Below, piece after piece: positions 7,412-16,384 of a stretch of DNA of 48,216 nucleotides. The position numbers and the translations under genes are program-made. Position 1 is the first letter of the stretch. Each line of letters starts with the position of its first letter. Below the pieces are notes generated by a model. It worked only from the letters and a program-made list of their open reading frames with translations, was not told the origin of the DNA and searched no databases. Source of the stretch: 66-474 sp051962095 (GTDB lineage: Bacteria; Pseudomonadota; Gammaproteobacteria; Xanthomonadales; Rhodanobacteraceae); contig JBQCCP010000022.1 of the NCBI GenBank assembly GCA_051962095.1, forward strand, positions 1-48,216, read 5' to 3'.

Positions 7412-9298
7412 TCAGCCCTTGCTGGCTGTCGGGGCTGCCTGCTCCTGCGCCGCGCGCGCCTTCGCGAACAAGCGCTCCACCGCCATCTGCGTCAGCGGGT
7501 GGTAGCCGTGCTTCGCCTTCGCATAGACCTTCTCGGCGTACACGAAACCTTCCGGCGTCTGCACGAAGGCCTTGTACACCGGCATCGTCAGGTACAGGCG
7601 GCCGATCCGCGCCACGTGCTCGGCGGCGGCGGGCCACACCGACTTGTCACCCGCCGCGATCGCGTGCACGTACCAGCGCATCCCGATCTCGGCGTTGGGC
7701 GTGCCGGTGAGGTGCCATGCGGTGTCGAGCTGCTGCATCTTCGCGAGCGGTGGCGCATCGGGCAGGCGGTCGAGGAAATACATCCACTCCTGGGTATTCC
7801 AGGTTTTCGCATCGAGCTTGCGCGCAACGAGCGTGCCGGCGAGGAACGCCGCGCGTTCCTTGTCGATCGCGTCGAAGCGCGGCGAGTCCGGAATCGGTGC
7901 GTCCTTCGGAATGCCGGCGCCGTACACCCATTCCTTTACCTCATCCCAAGTCATCCTGCCGGGATATTTGTCGATCAGGTTGGGCTTCAGGTACGCCAGC
8001 ATCTGCTCGGTCGTGATGCTGTGCCACGCGAAATGATTGAAGTAGCTCTTCAACCAGGTGTCGAAACGCTCGCGCCCGAATTTCTGCTCCAGCGTGCGCA
8101 GGAACCACGAACCCTTGTCGTAGGCGACATCGGAAAGTTCGTCGTCGGCATCCACGTCGCGAGGTTGCGGCGCGAGGCGCTGCGCGTTCTCGGGCATGCC
8201 GCCGATGTTCTTTTCGAGGTTGCGGATCGCCAGCAGGTTTTCTTCGTCCGCCAGTTCCTTGCCGTAAAGCGCCTCGGTGACACGACCCTGCACGTAGGTG
8301 GTGAAGCCTTCGTTCAACCAGCCGTCGCGCCACGTGGCCATCGTGACGAGATTGCCCGACCACGAGTGCGCGAGTTCATGCGCGACCAGCGACACCAGCG
8401 ACTTGTCCCCCACAAGCACCGTCGGCGTCGCGAAGGTCATGTTCGGATTTTCCATGCCGCCGAACGGGAACGACGGCGGCAGGACCAGGATGTCGTAACG
8501 GCCCCAGCGGTACGGGCCATACAACTTCTCGGTGGTCTCGATCATCTTCTCGGTGTCTTCGAACTCGTGCGCGGCTTTCGCCACCACCGAAGGCTCGGCG
8601 TACACCGCGCTGCGCGGACCTGTTTCACGCACGTCGAGATCGCCGGCGCCGATCGCCATCAGGTACGAGGGAATCGGGTGCTTCTGTTCGAAGTCGAAAG
8701 AACCGTCCAGCGGATGCTTCGGATCGTTGGGCGCGCTCATCACCACGCGCACGTTTTTCGGTGCGGTGACGTGCGCGGTGTAGGTGAAGCGGATCGCGGG
8801 AGAGTCCTGCAGCGGGATCCAGGAGCGCGCGTGGGTGGCCTCCGATTGCGAGAACAGGAACGGCAGCTTCTTGTAGGCGGTCTGCGCGGCGGTCAACCAT
8901 TGCAGGCCGCTGGCGTCCGGCGACGTGGTGTAGGCGATCCGCACCCCGTGCGGATGCTCCGGCGCCGCAATGGTGAGCTTCGAGCCCATGTTCGGCACGG
9001 CCGCCGCGAGTTCGTACTTCAGCGCGCTGGCGTGGCCCTTGCCGTCCAGCGCCTCGACCGAGGCGATCTTCAGGTTTTCGGTGTCCAGCACCAGGTTCTG
9101 CGCCGATGCACTTTTCCACTCCAGCGTGAGCGTGGCGACGCCGTCAAGTTGCTTGTGCGGGAAATCGAGCTTGAGGTTCAGGTCGATGTGATTGACGACA
9201 ACTTCCTCCGGCTGGGCGTAGGAATGTCGATCCGCGGTGGCCTGCGCCGCGACGGGCAGCACGAACGCGCCAAGGGCAAGGGTGGAAAGCAGGCGCAT
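7412..9298 (-). CDS. Secreted M1-family zinc aminopeptidase
   Basis: A 628-residue M1 metallopeptidase. The start at ATG 9298 is chosen because it has an AGGAG Shine-Dalgarno 6 nt upstream and opens with a signal peptide (MRLLSTLALGAFVLPVAAQA); the frame extends further upstream without these signs. The family exopeptidase motif is GGMEN at 280-284; the zinc site is HELAH at 307-311 with the third ligand E330, the expected 18-residue gap after the second histidine. The domain order resembles the leukotriene A4 hydrolase/cold-active aminopeptidase branch (N-terminal beta domain, catalytic domain, C-terminal helical domain). It probably trims peptides in the periplasm and is co-transcribed with the hydrolase downstream. 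The cytoplasmic M1 enzyme PepN is encoded separately at 44532-47204. Confidence 0.95.
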   Translation of the reverse strand: MRLLSTLALGAFVLPVAAQATADRHSYAQPEEVVVNHIDLNLKLDFPHKQLDGVATLTLEWKSASAQNLVLDTENLKIASVEALDGKGHASALKYELAAAVPNMGSKLTIAAPEHPHGVRIAYTTSPDASGLQWLTAAQTAYKKLPFLFSQSEATHARSWIPLQDSPAIRFTYTAHVTAPKNVRVVMSAPNDPKHPLDGSFDFEQKHPIPSYLMAIGAGDLDVRETGPRSAVYAEPSVVAKAAHEFEDTEKMIETTEKLYGPYRWGRYDILVLPPSFPFGGMENPNMTFATPTVLVGDKSLVSLVAHELAHSWSGNLVTMATWRDGWLNEGFTTYVQGRVTEALYGKELADEENLLAIRNLEKNIGGMPENAQRLAPQPRDVDADDELSDVAYDKGSWFLRTLEQKFGRERFDTWLKSYFNHFAWHSITTEQMLAYLKPNLIDKYPGRMTWDEVKEWVYGAGIPKDAPIPDSPRFDAIDKERAAFLAGTLVARKLDAKTWNTQEWMYFLDRLPDAPPLAKMQQLDTAWHLTGTPNAEIGMRWYVHAIAAGDKSVWPAAAEHVARIGRLYLTMPVYKAFVQTPEGFVYAEKVYAKAKHGYHPLTQMAVERLFAKARAAQEQAAPTASKG

Positions 9299-9428
9299 GA
9301 GCGCTCCTGTGACAAGCGAAATCCCGAGTATGCCAGCGCTCCGGGTCCCGCGCCTGTGCGGAAAGTGGCGCACATCCACACGCGCCGCCGTCATAGAATC
9401 CGCGCTTTCCTCGCGCGGAGATCGCGGC

Positions 9429-10100
9429 ATGCCGACCCTGTATATCGCCAACCAGAACTATTCGTCGTGGTCGCTGCGTCCCTGGGTGTTGTTGCGTGAA
9501 CTCGGGATCCCGTTCGAAGAAAAAATCATGCCGTTCCACGGGCCGGCGTTCACGACATTTTCGCCCAGCGGCAAGGTGCCCTGCCTCACCGACGGCGCAA
9601 CGGTGGTATGGGATTCGCTGGCGATCACGGAATATCTTGCCGAGTCCCATCCGGGTGTATGGCCGGCCGACAAGGCAGCGCGCGCCTTCGCGCGCTGCGC
9701 TGCCGCCGAAATGCACTCGGGTTTCACGGCACTGCGCACGCAGTGCGGCATGAACTGTGGCATCCGGGTCAAGTTGCATCGGATCGACGCCGCATTGCAA
9801 CGTGACCTCGCGCGCCTGGACGCGCTGTGGAACGACGGCCTGCAGCGCTTCGTCGGACCATTCCTCGCCGGCAAGGACTTCAGCGCGGCCGATGCGTTTT
9901 ACGCACCGGTAGCCTTTCGCATCCAGACCTATGCGCCACCGCTGGACGATGCGGCAACCGCCTACGCGAAACGCCTGTTGGCGCTGCCGTCGATGCAGGA
10001 CTGGTATCGCGCGGCGCTCGCGGAAACCTGGCGCGATGCCGGGCACGATGCCGAGGTCGCGGAATGGGGCAAGGTTACCGAGGATTTGCGCGCGGCCTGA
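9429..10100 (+). CDS. Glutathione S-transferase family protein
   Basis: A 223-residue protein with a thioredoxin-like N-terminal domain and an all-helical C-terminal domain. It begins MPTLYIANQNYSSWSLRPW, where the S-S-W-S segment occupies the usual catalytic Ser/Cys position, followed by the GSH-binding pattern SGKVPCL..(D)G..VWDSLAITEYL. The start at ATG 9429 has a GGAG upstream and a TAGAAT hexamer at 9394-9399. Members conjugate or reduce small molecules with glutathione; the substrate is unknown. It is divergent from the M1 peptidase. Confidence 0.9.
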   Translation: MPTLYIANQNYSSWSLRPWVLLRELGIPFEEKIMPFHGPAFTTFSPSGKVPCLTDGATVVWDSLAITEYLAESHPGVWPADKAARAFARCAAAEMHSGFTALRTQCGMNCGIRVKLHRIDAALQRDLARLDALWNDGLQRFVGPFLAGKDFSAADAFYAPVAFRIQTYAPPLDDAATAYAKRLLALPSMQDWYRAALAETWRDAGHDAEVAEWGKVTEDLRAA

Positions 10101-10108
10101 CGCAACGT

Positions 10109-10259
10109 GTAGCCCGGACGTAGCGAAGCGACTGCGTTTGCAGGATTGCAACGCGAACGCCGAAGGCAGTCCGAAGGATGAGCGACAGGGATGTCGCGAA
10201 TCAATCCGGGGTGCTGGTCTGCCCCGGATTGCGGCGCTGCGCGCCTTCATCCGGGCTAC
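10109..10259. repeat. GTAGCCCGGA...TCCGGGCTAC palindromic repeat, copy 1
   Basis: A 151-bp non-coding element bounded by GTAGCCCGGA and TCCGGGCTAC, perfect 10-bp inverted ends. Inside are an ACTGCGTTTGCAGGA block and a second complementary pair (AATCCGGGG against CCCCGGATT). It lies between two GST genes, only 8 bp after the stop of one and 5 bp before the end of the other. A related copy is at 13308-13428, with the same ends (one base missing on the left) and the same internal blocks. Confidence 0.85.
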
Positions 10260-10264
10260 GGGCA

Positions 10265-10906
10265 TCACGGCAATTCGTCGGCGCTGTGCGGGTCCTCGCT
10301 GTACGGGTGCATCGTCGCGAGGAATCCCGGCTGCGACTGCACGCGCGCGATCCACACGCGGAAGTGCGGATAGGGATCCAGCGAAATGCCGGCTTCGTCC
10401 GCGCGGCTGGCGTACGCGAATACCGAGATGTCGGCGATGCTGTAGCGGTCGTTGGCGAGGAATGAACGCGCGGACAATTCGCGTTCCAGGATGCCCAGCG
10501 TGCGCAGCGCGCCTGCCCGTTTCACCTCGACCAGCGCCGGCGAACGCTGCGCCAGCTTCCCGGTGAGCGTCCAGTAACGCAGCGAACCGATCACCGACTC
10601 CACGCGTTCCTGCTCAAAATGCAGCCACTGCTGTACCCTGGCGCGCTCGAACGGATCGCTCGGCAGGTACGGCGTGCCGTCGGCGAGGTACGCGAGGATC
10701 GCGTTCGACTCCGCCAGCGTGCGACCGTCGTCGAGCCGGATCGCCGGGACCGTGCCGGTGGGATTGATGGCGAGGTATTCGGTGGCGCGCCCGGCGCCCT
10801 CGAAGATGCTCACTATTTCGGTGCGGTACGGGCTGCCGAGATGGTGCAGCAACTGGCGTATCTTCCAGCCGTTCTGCGAAGCCGGGTAATCGAACAGGGT
10901 CAGCAT
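10265..10906 (-). CDS. Glutathione S-transferase family protein
   Basis: A 213-residue GST-fold protein, opening MLTLFDYPASQNGWKIRQLL, with the conserved glutathione-site sequence NPTGTVPAIRLDDGRTLAES (about residues 52-71) and the C-terminal N-capping segment FLANDRYSIADISVFAY. The ATG at 10906 is preferred because a GGAG lies 7 nt upstream and the family begins there; an in-frame ATG exists 4 codons earlier. The two GST-type proteins around the 10109-10259 repeat are not close copies of each other. Substrate unknown. Confidence 0.9.
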   Translation of the reverse strand: MLTLFDYPASQNGWKIRQLLHHLGSPYRTEIVSIFEGAGRATEYLAINPTGTVPAIRLDDGRTLAESNAILAYLADGTPYLPSDPFERARVQQWLHFEQERVESVIGSLRYWTLTGKLAQRSPALVEVKRAGALRTLGILERELSARSFLANDRYSIADISVFAYASRADEAGISLDPYPHFRVWIARVQSQPGFLATMHPYSEDPHSADELP

Positions 10907-10984
10907 GGCGGGCTCCATCGTTGAATGCGCGAAGATTGCCAGTCCAGGCAATGGCATGCCATCCGTTTTTTGCGCAAGGGCGGC

Positions 10985-11935
10985 TCAGGCCAAACGATCG
11001 ACAAAACTTTCGGTCGCTTCGACCAGTTTGTCCACGATGGCCGGCTCGGAGGCGGCGTGTCCCGCCAGCACGACGTGGAATTCCGCCTCCGGCCATGCTT
11101 CGTGCAGGTCGAACGCGGTCTTCGCCGGACAGATGATGTCGTAACGACCGTGCACGATCACGCCCGGAATGTGGCGGATGCGCCCGATGTCGCGCAACAA
11201 TTGGTTCGGTTCCAGGAACATCCGGTTGCGGAAGAAGTGCGCTTCGATGCGCGCCAGGCTCACCGCCACTTCCGGCGCAGAGAATTCGGCTTCGGCATCG
11301 GGGCTGGGCTCCAGCGCGATCGCGCTGCCTTCCCACGCACCCCATGCGCGCGCGGCGGCAACGCGCACCGCATCATCGTCGCTGGTCAGGCGTTTCCAGT
11401 AAGCCTCCAGCATCGCGTCGCGTTCCTCGGGCAGGACCGCTGCAGCGAAGCGTTGCCATTTTTCGGGAAAGATCCGCGACGCGCCGCCTTCCTCGTACAG
11501 CCAGCGGATTTCCTCGGGTCGGCCCAGGAAGATGCCGCGCAGTACCAGACCGGTCACGTGGTCTGGATGTGTTTCGGCGTAGGCGAGCGCCAGCGTGGAA
11601 CCCCACGAACCGCCGAACACCAGCCAGCGCTCGATGCCGAGATGTTCGCGAATCCTTTCGATGTCATCCAGCAGATGCTGCGTAGTGTTGGCTTCGAGGC
11701 CGGCGAAGGGCGTGGACTTGCCCGCACCGCGCTGGTCGAACAACACCACGCGCCAGCGTGCGGGATCGAAAAAGCGCCGGTGATAGAGCGACAAACCCGC
11801 GCCGGGGCCGCCGTGCAGGAAAACCACCGGCAGGCCATCAGGGTTGCCGCATTGTTCCACGTACAGCGTGTGGCCGTCACCGACGGCAAATCGCTCGCTG
11901 CGGTACGGCTCGATTTCTGGATACAGCTCGCGCAT
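10985..11935 (-). CDS. pip: Proline iminopeptidase (S33 family)
   Basis: A 316-residue cytoplasmic alpha/beta hydrolase that removes N-terminal proline from peptides. It has the HGGPG motif at 41-45, the family block DQRGAGKS (67-74), the nucleophile elbow GGSWGS (Ser110) and the late GRYD and GH segments that carry the Asp and His. Length and motif spacing are typical of the proline iminopeptidases of Xanthomonas and Neisseria. The next gene downstream in the same direction is the GST at 10265, 78 bp away. Confidence 0.95.
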   Translation of the reverse strand: MRELYPEIEPYRSERFAVGDGHTLYVEQCGNPDGLPVVFLHGGPGAGLSLYHRRFFDPARWRVVLFDQRGAGKSTPFAGLEANTTQHLLDDIERIREHLGIERWLVFGGSWGSTLALAYAETHPDHVTGLVLRGIFLGRPEEIRWLYEEGGASRIFPEKWQRFAAAVLPEERDAMLEAYWKRLTSDDDAVRVAAARAWGAWEGSAIALEPSPDAEAEFSAPEVAVSLARIEAHFFRNRMFLEPNQLLRDIGRIRHIPGVIVHGRYDIICPAKTAFDLHEAWPEAEFHVVLAGHAASEPAIVDKLVEATESFVDRLA

Positions 11936-11947
11936 GGTCCGGTGACT

Positions 11948-12457
11948 CTAGGGACACGCCATCTTCAGGGCCGGTCCCCACGTGTTGCGGAAGGACATGA
12001 TGTAGTGCACCTGCCCGTGGCTGTCCTGGCCCCTGTAAATGCCTACCGGCGCGGGCTCCTGATCGGGATTCCAGTTCACCGTCAAGCCGCTGCGCAAATG
12101 CATGTGCGACGACTCGCTCACGGCTTCCAGTTCATGGCGGTTGGCACGGCGAAGCTTGAACACGCTCGAATAGGAACCCCAGTAGCTGCCGATCGCGCGC
12201 AACTGGTAGTCCTCGTCGGTCTGGCGCACCTGGATCATGAAATCCGAATTGTTCGAGCCCCAGCTTTGCGGGGTCACGCTGAAACAGCCGAGCAGGTCGT
12301 CGACGGACTCCGCGCCCACGTGCATCTGCACGGCCTGCTCGCTCTTGGCGCAGGGCGTGTCCTGGTACGCGACCTGCCCGCCATGCGTGCATTTGTAGAC
12401 CTGCGCCGAAGCCACGGATGAAACCAGCAGCAACAGCAACGCCAGCATGTAGCGCAT
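11948..12457 (-). CDS. Exported DUF4124-domain protein
   Basis: A 169-residue protein with a clear signal peptide (MRYMLALLLLLVSSVASA) followed by VYKC...G.VAYQDTPC, the pattern of the DUF4124 domain common in periplasmic proteins of Lysobacterales. The remainder, about 115 residues, has scattered Trp/Tyr and matches no family I know. Cys residues (C23, C36, C58, C168) may form disulfides. An AGGGGG upstream of ATG 12457 is the likely ribosome site. It sits between ubiE (24 bp upstream) and pip (12 bp downstream), so it may be read through from ubiE. Function unknown. Confidence 0.85.
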   Translation of the reverse strand: MRYMLALLLLLVSSVASAQVYKCTHGGQVAYQDTPCAKSEQAVQMHVGAESVDDLLGCFSVTPQSWGSNNSDFMIQVRQTDEDYQLRAIGSYWGSYSSVFKLRRANRHELEAVSESSHMHLRSGLTVNWNPDQEPAPVGIYRGQDSHGQVHYIMSFRNTWGPALKMACP

Positions 12458-12481
12458 CGGTCCCCCTGAAACGTACGTTGA

Positions 12482-13240
12482 TCAGATCTTGTAGCCGCGA
12501 TGGATCGCCACGATACCGGCCGACAGGTTGCGCACCTGCACGTTGCGGAAACCGGCGGCTTCCATCATCGCCTTCAGCGTTTGCTGGTCCGGGTGTTTTC
12601 GGATCGATTCGGCGAGGTAGCGATAGCTGCCTTCGTCGTGCGCGACCAGTTTGCCGATGCGCGGCAGCACCTGGAACGAATGGAAGTCGTACAGCGGCTT
12701 CAGCCAGCCCTGGTTGACGCGCGAGAACTCCAGGATCAGCGCGCGGCCACCGGGTTTCAGCACGCGCTGCATCTCGCGCAGCGCCCGGTCCTTGTCGGTG
12801 ACGTTGCGCAGGCCGAACGCGATGGTCACGGCCTCGAAGGATTCGTCCGGGAACGGCAGCGCTTCGGCGTTCACCTGCGCCCAGCGCAAGCCCTGCAGCA
12901 AGCCGCGATCCAGCAGGCGATCACGTCCCGCGTGCAGCATCGCGGCGTTGATGTCGGCGACGACCACTTCGCCCCGGTCTCCCACACGCGGCAGCAACAG
13001 CGCGGCGATGTCGCCGGTGCCGCCCGCGAGATCCAGCACGCGATCGCCTTTGCGGATGCCGGAGGTGGCAACGAAGAACCGTTTCCACCAGCGATGGATG
13101 CCGAACGACATCAGGTCGTTCATCACGTCGTACTTGCCGGCGACGGAAGAAAACACCTCGCCGACCAGTTTCTGTTTTTCGGCCACCGGAACTTCGCGGT
13201 AGCCGAAGTGGGTGGTGCCGGTTGGATGGGGTTCGCTCAT
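12482..13240 (-). CDS. ubiE: Bifunctional demethylmenaquinone/2-methoxy-6-polyprenyl-1,4-benzoquinol methylase UbiE
   Basis: UbiE is the SAM-dependent C-methyltransferase of ubiquinone (and menaquinone) synthesis. The 252-residue product has HFGYREVPVAEK, VFSSVAGKYDVMNDLMSFG, SAM motif VLDLAGGTGD at 68-77, IAFGLRNV and LEFSRV, all signatures of the family. The start at ATG 13240 (MSEPHPTGTTHFGY) is chosen over an upstream ATG because the extension is not conserved-looking. There is no Shine-Dalgarno; a TACCAT hexamer ends 6 nt before the ATG, as in several other genes here. ubiJ and ubiB, acting in the same pathway, lie 5.5-8 kb away. Confidence 0.96.
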   Translation of the reverse strand: MSEPHPTGTTHFGYREVPVAEKQKLVGEVFSSVAGKYDVMNDLMSFGIHRWWKRFFVATSGIRKGDRVLDLAGGTGDIAALLLPRVGDRGEVVVADINAAMLHAGRDRLLDRGLLQGLRWAQVNAEALPFPDESFEAVTIAFGLRNVTDKDRALREMQRVLKPGGRALILEFSRVNQGWLKPLYDFHSFQVLPRIGKLVAHDEGSYRYLAESIRKHPDQQTLKAMMEAAGFRNVQVRNLSAGIVAIHRGYKI

Positions 13241-13307
13241 CCGCAAATGGTAGCGCAGAGGCAGGCAAGCCTTCGAAAAAACCACCCTTGTGGGTGACGG
13301 ATTTGTC

Positions 13308-13428
13308 GTAGCCGGACGCAGCGAAGCGACTGCGTTTGCAGGAGCGAAACGCGAACACCGAAGTCGGCCCCCGCGAATCTATCCGGGAGCCCCGGATTTC
13401 GGCGCGATGCGCCTCCATCCGGGCTACC
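13308..13428. repeat. GTAGCCGGA...TCCGGGCTAC palindromic repeat, copy 2
   Basis: A 121-bp element related to 10109-10259. Shared blocks include AGCGAAGCGACTGCGTTTGC near the left end, AACGCGAAC.CCGAAG, CCCCGGATT, and the right end CATCCGGGCTAC. It fills the gap between ubiE and the M16 peptidase gene, 8 bp after the latter's stop. The middle is about 30 bp shorter than copy 1. Confidence 0.85.
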
Positions 13429-13435
13429 AGGCCGA

Positions 13436-16276
13436 TCACCTCACCGGATTGCCATCCGCATCGATCACGCGCACCTCGCCGAGGTTCAACGCGCGCACTG
13501 GCTGCTCGATCTTCGACAGGTCACCGACGATCACCCAGGTCAGGTGATCCGGATGGATCACTTCCTTCGCCGCCGCGTTGATGTCCGCATCCTTCTGCGC
13601 CTCGATGCGGCCTTTCAGGGTCTGCACGTAGTCGTCGGGGCGGTCGTACTTCACGATGCCCTCGACGGCGCCCAGCACCGCTTGCGCGGTTTCGTACTGG
13701 CCCGGCATCTTGCGGATGTCGTTGTCCTTGATCTTGGCGATTTCCTTGTCGGTGAGCGGCTTGTCGCCGATCACCGCACGCGCTTCCTTCAGCACTTCTT
13801 CCGCGGACGGCGCGGTCTTGTCGGTCTGCACCGGCGCGTACATCAGGAACGGCCGCTGGCCGATCGCACCGGGGCTGAAGCTGAAGGCGCCATAGGCCCA
13901 GTGCTTGTCCTCGCGCAGGTTCATGTTGAGGCGCGAGGTGAAGGTGCCGCCGAACGCCCCGTTCATGGTGCCGATCTCGAGGTTGTTGGGCGCCTTGGTG
14001 GACGGTGCGACGAGACCCGCGATGATCACCGACTGCTGCGCACCCGGGCGATTCACCAGGTACACGCTGGCCTTCGCCGGATACTCGACCTTGGCGAGGT
14101 TCTTGGCCGGAATCTTCGTGGCCGGAGCCTTCCAGTCACCAAAGACTTTTTCCAGTTGCGGGATGATCGCTTCCAGCGTGGTGTCGCCCGCGACCAGCAG
14201 CTTCATGTTGTCCGGTCGGATGTAGTCGTGCACGAAGCCGCGCATGTCGGTCGCGGTCAGCGACTTGATCGAAGCCTCGGTGCCCGAGCCGGTGAACGGG
14301 ATCGCGTACGCGTTGCCCTTGCCGTACAGGATCGGCGGCAGCAGGCGCAACGCGACCGCCGTCGGCTGGGTCTTCTCCTGCGCGATCCCGGCCAGCCATT
14401 GCCCGCGCAGGCGCGCGAGGTCGGCGTCGCGGAACGCGGGATTGCGCACCACGTCGGCATACAGCGTCAGCGATTCGGCGAGCTTGTCGTCGAGCGCGCT
14501 CATCGCGGCGATGCAGGCGTCGAGATCGCAGCCAGTGGAGATGTCGGCGCCGAGCCGCTGCTTGCGTTTGGCGATCTCGACCGAGTCGAGATCCCTGGTG
14601 CCCTCGTCCAGCATCCCCATCGTGAAGCTGGAAGTGCCGAGCTTGCGGCCCTGATCCGCGGCGTAGCCCGCATCGAACAGCGCCTCGACGTGCACCACGG
14701 GAATCGTATGGCGCTCGGCCAGCACCACTTCGATGCCGTTCTTGAGTTTGCCATGCTGCAGTTTCGGGAAAGTGAGATCGGGGAATGCCGTCACGCTGGG
14801 TACGCCCTTGCCGCGATCGACGTCGCTGCGGGTGACCTTGTAATCGCCCGCGGGCGAAAGCTGGTCGGCCGGACGGCCCGGGATCGCGGCGCGGCCGGCA
14901 ATGTCCGCGGCATCGGCCGCATCGACCTTGCCCGGCGCGACCGTCAGCGTGTAATCGCCCTTCGACAGCCACCGGTCGGCCGCGGCCTTCACCTCGGCGG
15001 GCGTCGCGGCCATCGTGATGACGAAGTCCTTCTTCCAGGCGCCCGGATCATTGCGGTACACCTGCCCTTCGGCCAGCGTCACCGCCTTGCCCGAAAACCC
15101 GCCGACGCGCTCCAATCCGTAGATGGTCGAGGTGCGGTAGGTGGTCTTGGCGCGCGCGAGCTCGTCGGCGGTCGGGCCGTCCTTCAGGAACTTCGCCCAT
15201 TCGTCCGCGACCGCGGCTTCGACCTGCTTCGGATCGGCGCCTTTCTTCACGTCAACCTGCAGCAGGGTCATGCTGGCAAGTTCGAAGCTCATGTTGCCGA
15301 CCGACACGTCGTCGGCCAGCTTGTCCTTGTAGACGAGCCGCTGGTACAGCCGCGAGGTCTTGCCACCGCCCAGCACCCGTGCAGCGAGATCCAGCATCAG
15401 CCGGTCACTGCCCTCGGCATCCAGGCCCGGTGTGTTCCATTCGCGGTAGATGCGCGTCTGCGCAACGTTGTCGGACATCGTGCCGGAAGTCGAATGGTCG
15501 CGCGCCGTGACCCAGGCCTGCGGCCGCGGCACGCGCGGGCCGGCGGGGATGTCGCCGAAATATTGCATGGCCTTTTCGCGCGCCTGTTCCGGCGTGATGT
15601 CGCCGACCAGCACCAGCGTGGTATTGGCCGCGCCGTAGTAATCCTTGAACCACTGCTTCACGGTGTCGAGCGAAGCGGCATTCAAGTCGGCCATCGAACC
15701 GATGGTGTCGTGGTGGTAGGGATGATTGGCCGGGAACGCGTTGGCCTGGATGTCCTCGAACGCGCGGCCGTAGGGCTGGTTCTCGCCCTGGCGCTTCTCG
15801 TTCTGGACCACCCCGCGCTGCTCGTCCAGCTCGGGCTGCCCGATCGCGCCAAGCAGATGCCCCATGCGGTCCGACTCCATCCACAGCGCCATGTCCAGCG
15901 CGGTGGTCGGCACGGTCTCGAAGTAGTTGGTGCGATCAAGCCAGGTGGTGCCATTCATGCCGGTGGCACCGACCAGCTCGAACGGCCGGAAGTATTCGTC
16001 CTTGTGGTTTTCCGAACCCTGGAACATCAGGTGTTCGAACAGATGCGCGAAGCCGGTCTTGCCTTCCGGCTCGTAACCGGAGCCGACGTGGTACCACACG
16101 CTCACCGCCACGATCGGCGCCTTGTGGTCTTCGCTGACCACGACGGTCAAGCCGTTCGGAAGCGTGAAGCGGGTGTAGGGAATATCGATCTTGTTGGCGT
16201 CCGATGCGGCCTGTGCCGCGCCCGCGAACGACGCGATGCCTAACGCTGCGACCCACGCCAGCCAGTGCGTGCGCAT
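13436..16276 (-). CDS. Secreted M16-family (insulinase/pitrilysin-like) zinc peptidase, two-domain
   Basis: A 946-residue protein. The ATG at 16276 is chosen because it follows a GGAGG Shine-Dalgarno and opens a signal peptide (MRTHWLAWVAALGIASFAGA-AQA). The first half is an active M16 domain: the inverted zinc motif HLFEH (H78, E81, H82) is followed by FQGSENHKDEYF and the NEKRQGENQPYGRAFE segment holding the distal Glu ligand. The second half (from about residue 500) repeats the fold without the zinc motif, as is usual for the inactive partner domain. It probably degrades peptides in the periplasm. It is a single gene, divergent from the SDR. A 899-codon open frame on the opposite strand is a GC-composition shadow. 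Confidence 0.95.
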   Translation of the reverse strand: MRTHWLAWVAALGIASFAGAAQAASDANKIDIPYTRFTLPNGLTVVVSEDHKAPIVAVSVWYHVGSGYEPEGKTGFAHLFEHLMFQGSENHKDEYFRPFELVGATGMNGTTWLDRTNYFETVPTTALDMALWMESDRMGHLLGAIGQPELDEQRGVVQNEKRQGENQPYGRAFEDIQANAFPANHPYHHDTIGSMADLNAASLDTVKQWFKDYYGAANTTLVLVGDITPEQAREKAMQYFGDIPAGPRVPRPQAWVTARDHSTSGTMSDNVAQTRIYREWNTPGLDAEGSDRLMLDLAARVLGGGKTSRLYQRLVYKDKLADDVSVGNMSFELASMTLLQVDVKKGADPKQVEAAVADEWAKFLKDGPTADELARAKTTYRTSTIYGLERVGGFSGKAVTLAEGQVYRNDPGAWKKDFVITMAATPAEVKAAADRWLSKGDYTLTVAPGKVDAADAADIAGRAAIPGRPADQLSPAGDYKVTRSDVDRGKGVPSVTAFPDLTFPKLQHGKLKNGIEVVLAERHTIPVVHVEALFDAGYAADQGRKLGTSSFTMGMLDEGTRDLDSVEIAKRKQRLGADISTGCDLDACIAAMSALDDKLAESLTLYADVVRNPAFRDADLARLRGQWLAGIAQEKTQPTAVALRLLPPILYGKGNAYAIPFTGSGTEASIKSLTATDMRGFVHDYIRPDNMKLLVAGDTTLEAIIPQLEKVFGDWKAPATKIPAKNLAKVEYPAKASVYLVNRPGAQQSVIIAGLVAPSTKAPNNLEIGTMNGAFGGTFTSRLNMNLREDKHWAYGAFSFSPGAIGQRPFLMYAPVQTDKTAPSAEEVLKEARAVIGDKPLTDKEIAKIKDNDIRKMPGQYETAQAVLGAVEGIVKYDRPDDYVQTLKGRIEAQKDADINAAAKEVIHPDHLTWVIVGDLSKIEQPVRALNLGEVRVIDADGNPVR

Positions 16277-16384
16277 GATGGTGTCCTCCCCGGACCTTGA
16301 GTGGTCCGGCAAACCTAGCCGGGCGCATGCGATAAAGCAATCGGCCGGAACGCACGTTGCCGATGGCGGGTTTACACTCGACGC

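Noticed and set aside
6779..9499. A 906-codon plus-strand open frame
   Set aside because: It is antisense to the alpha/beta hydrolase and M1 peptidase genes, both of which have intact catalytic motifs.
13544..16243. A 899-codon open frame on the plus strand
   Set aside because: It lies entirely opposite the M16 peptidase gene, has no ribosome site, and its product is a His/Arg/Val-rich shadow typical of GC-rich antisense frames.
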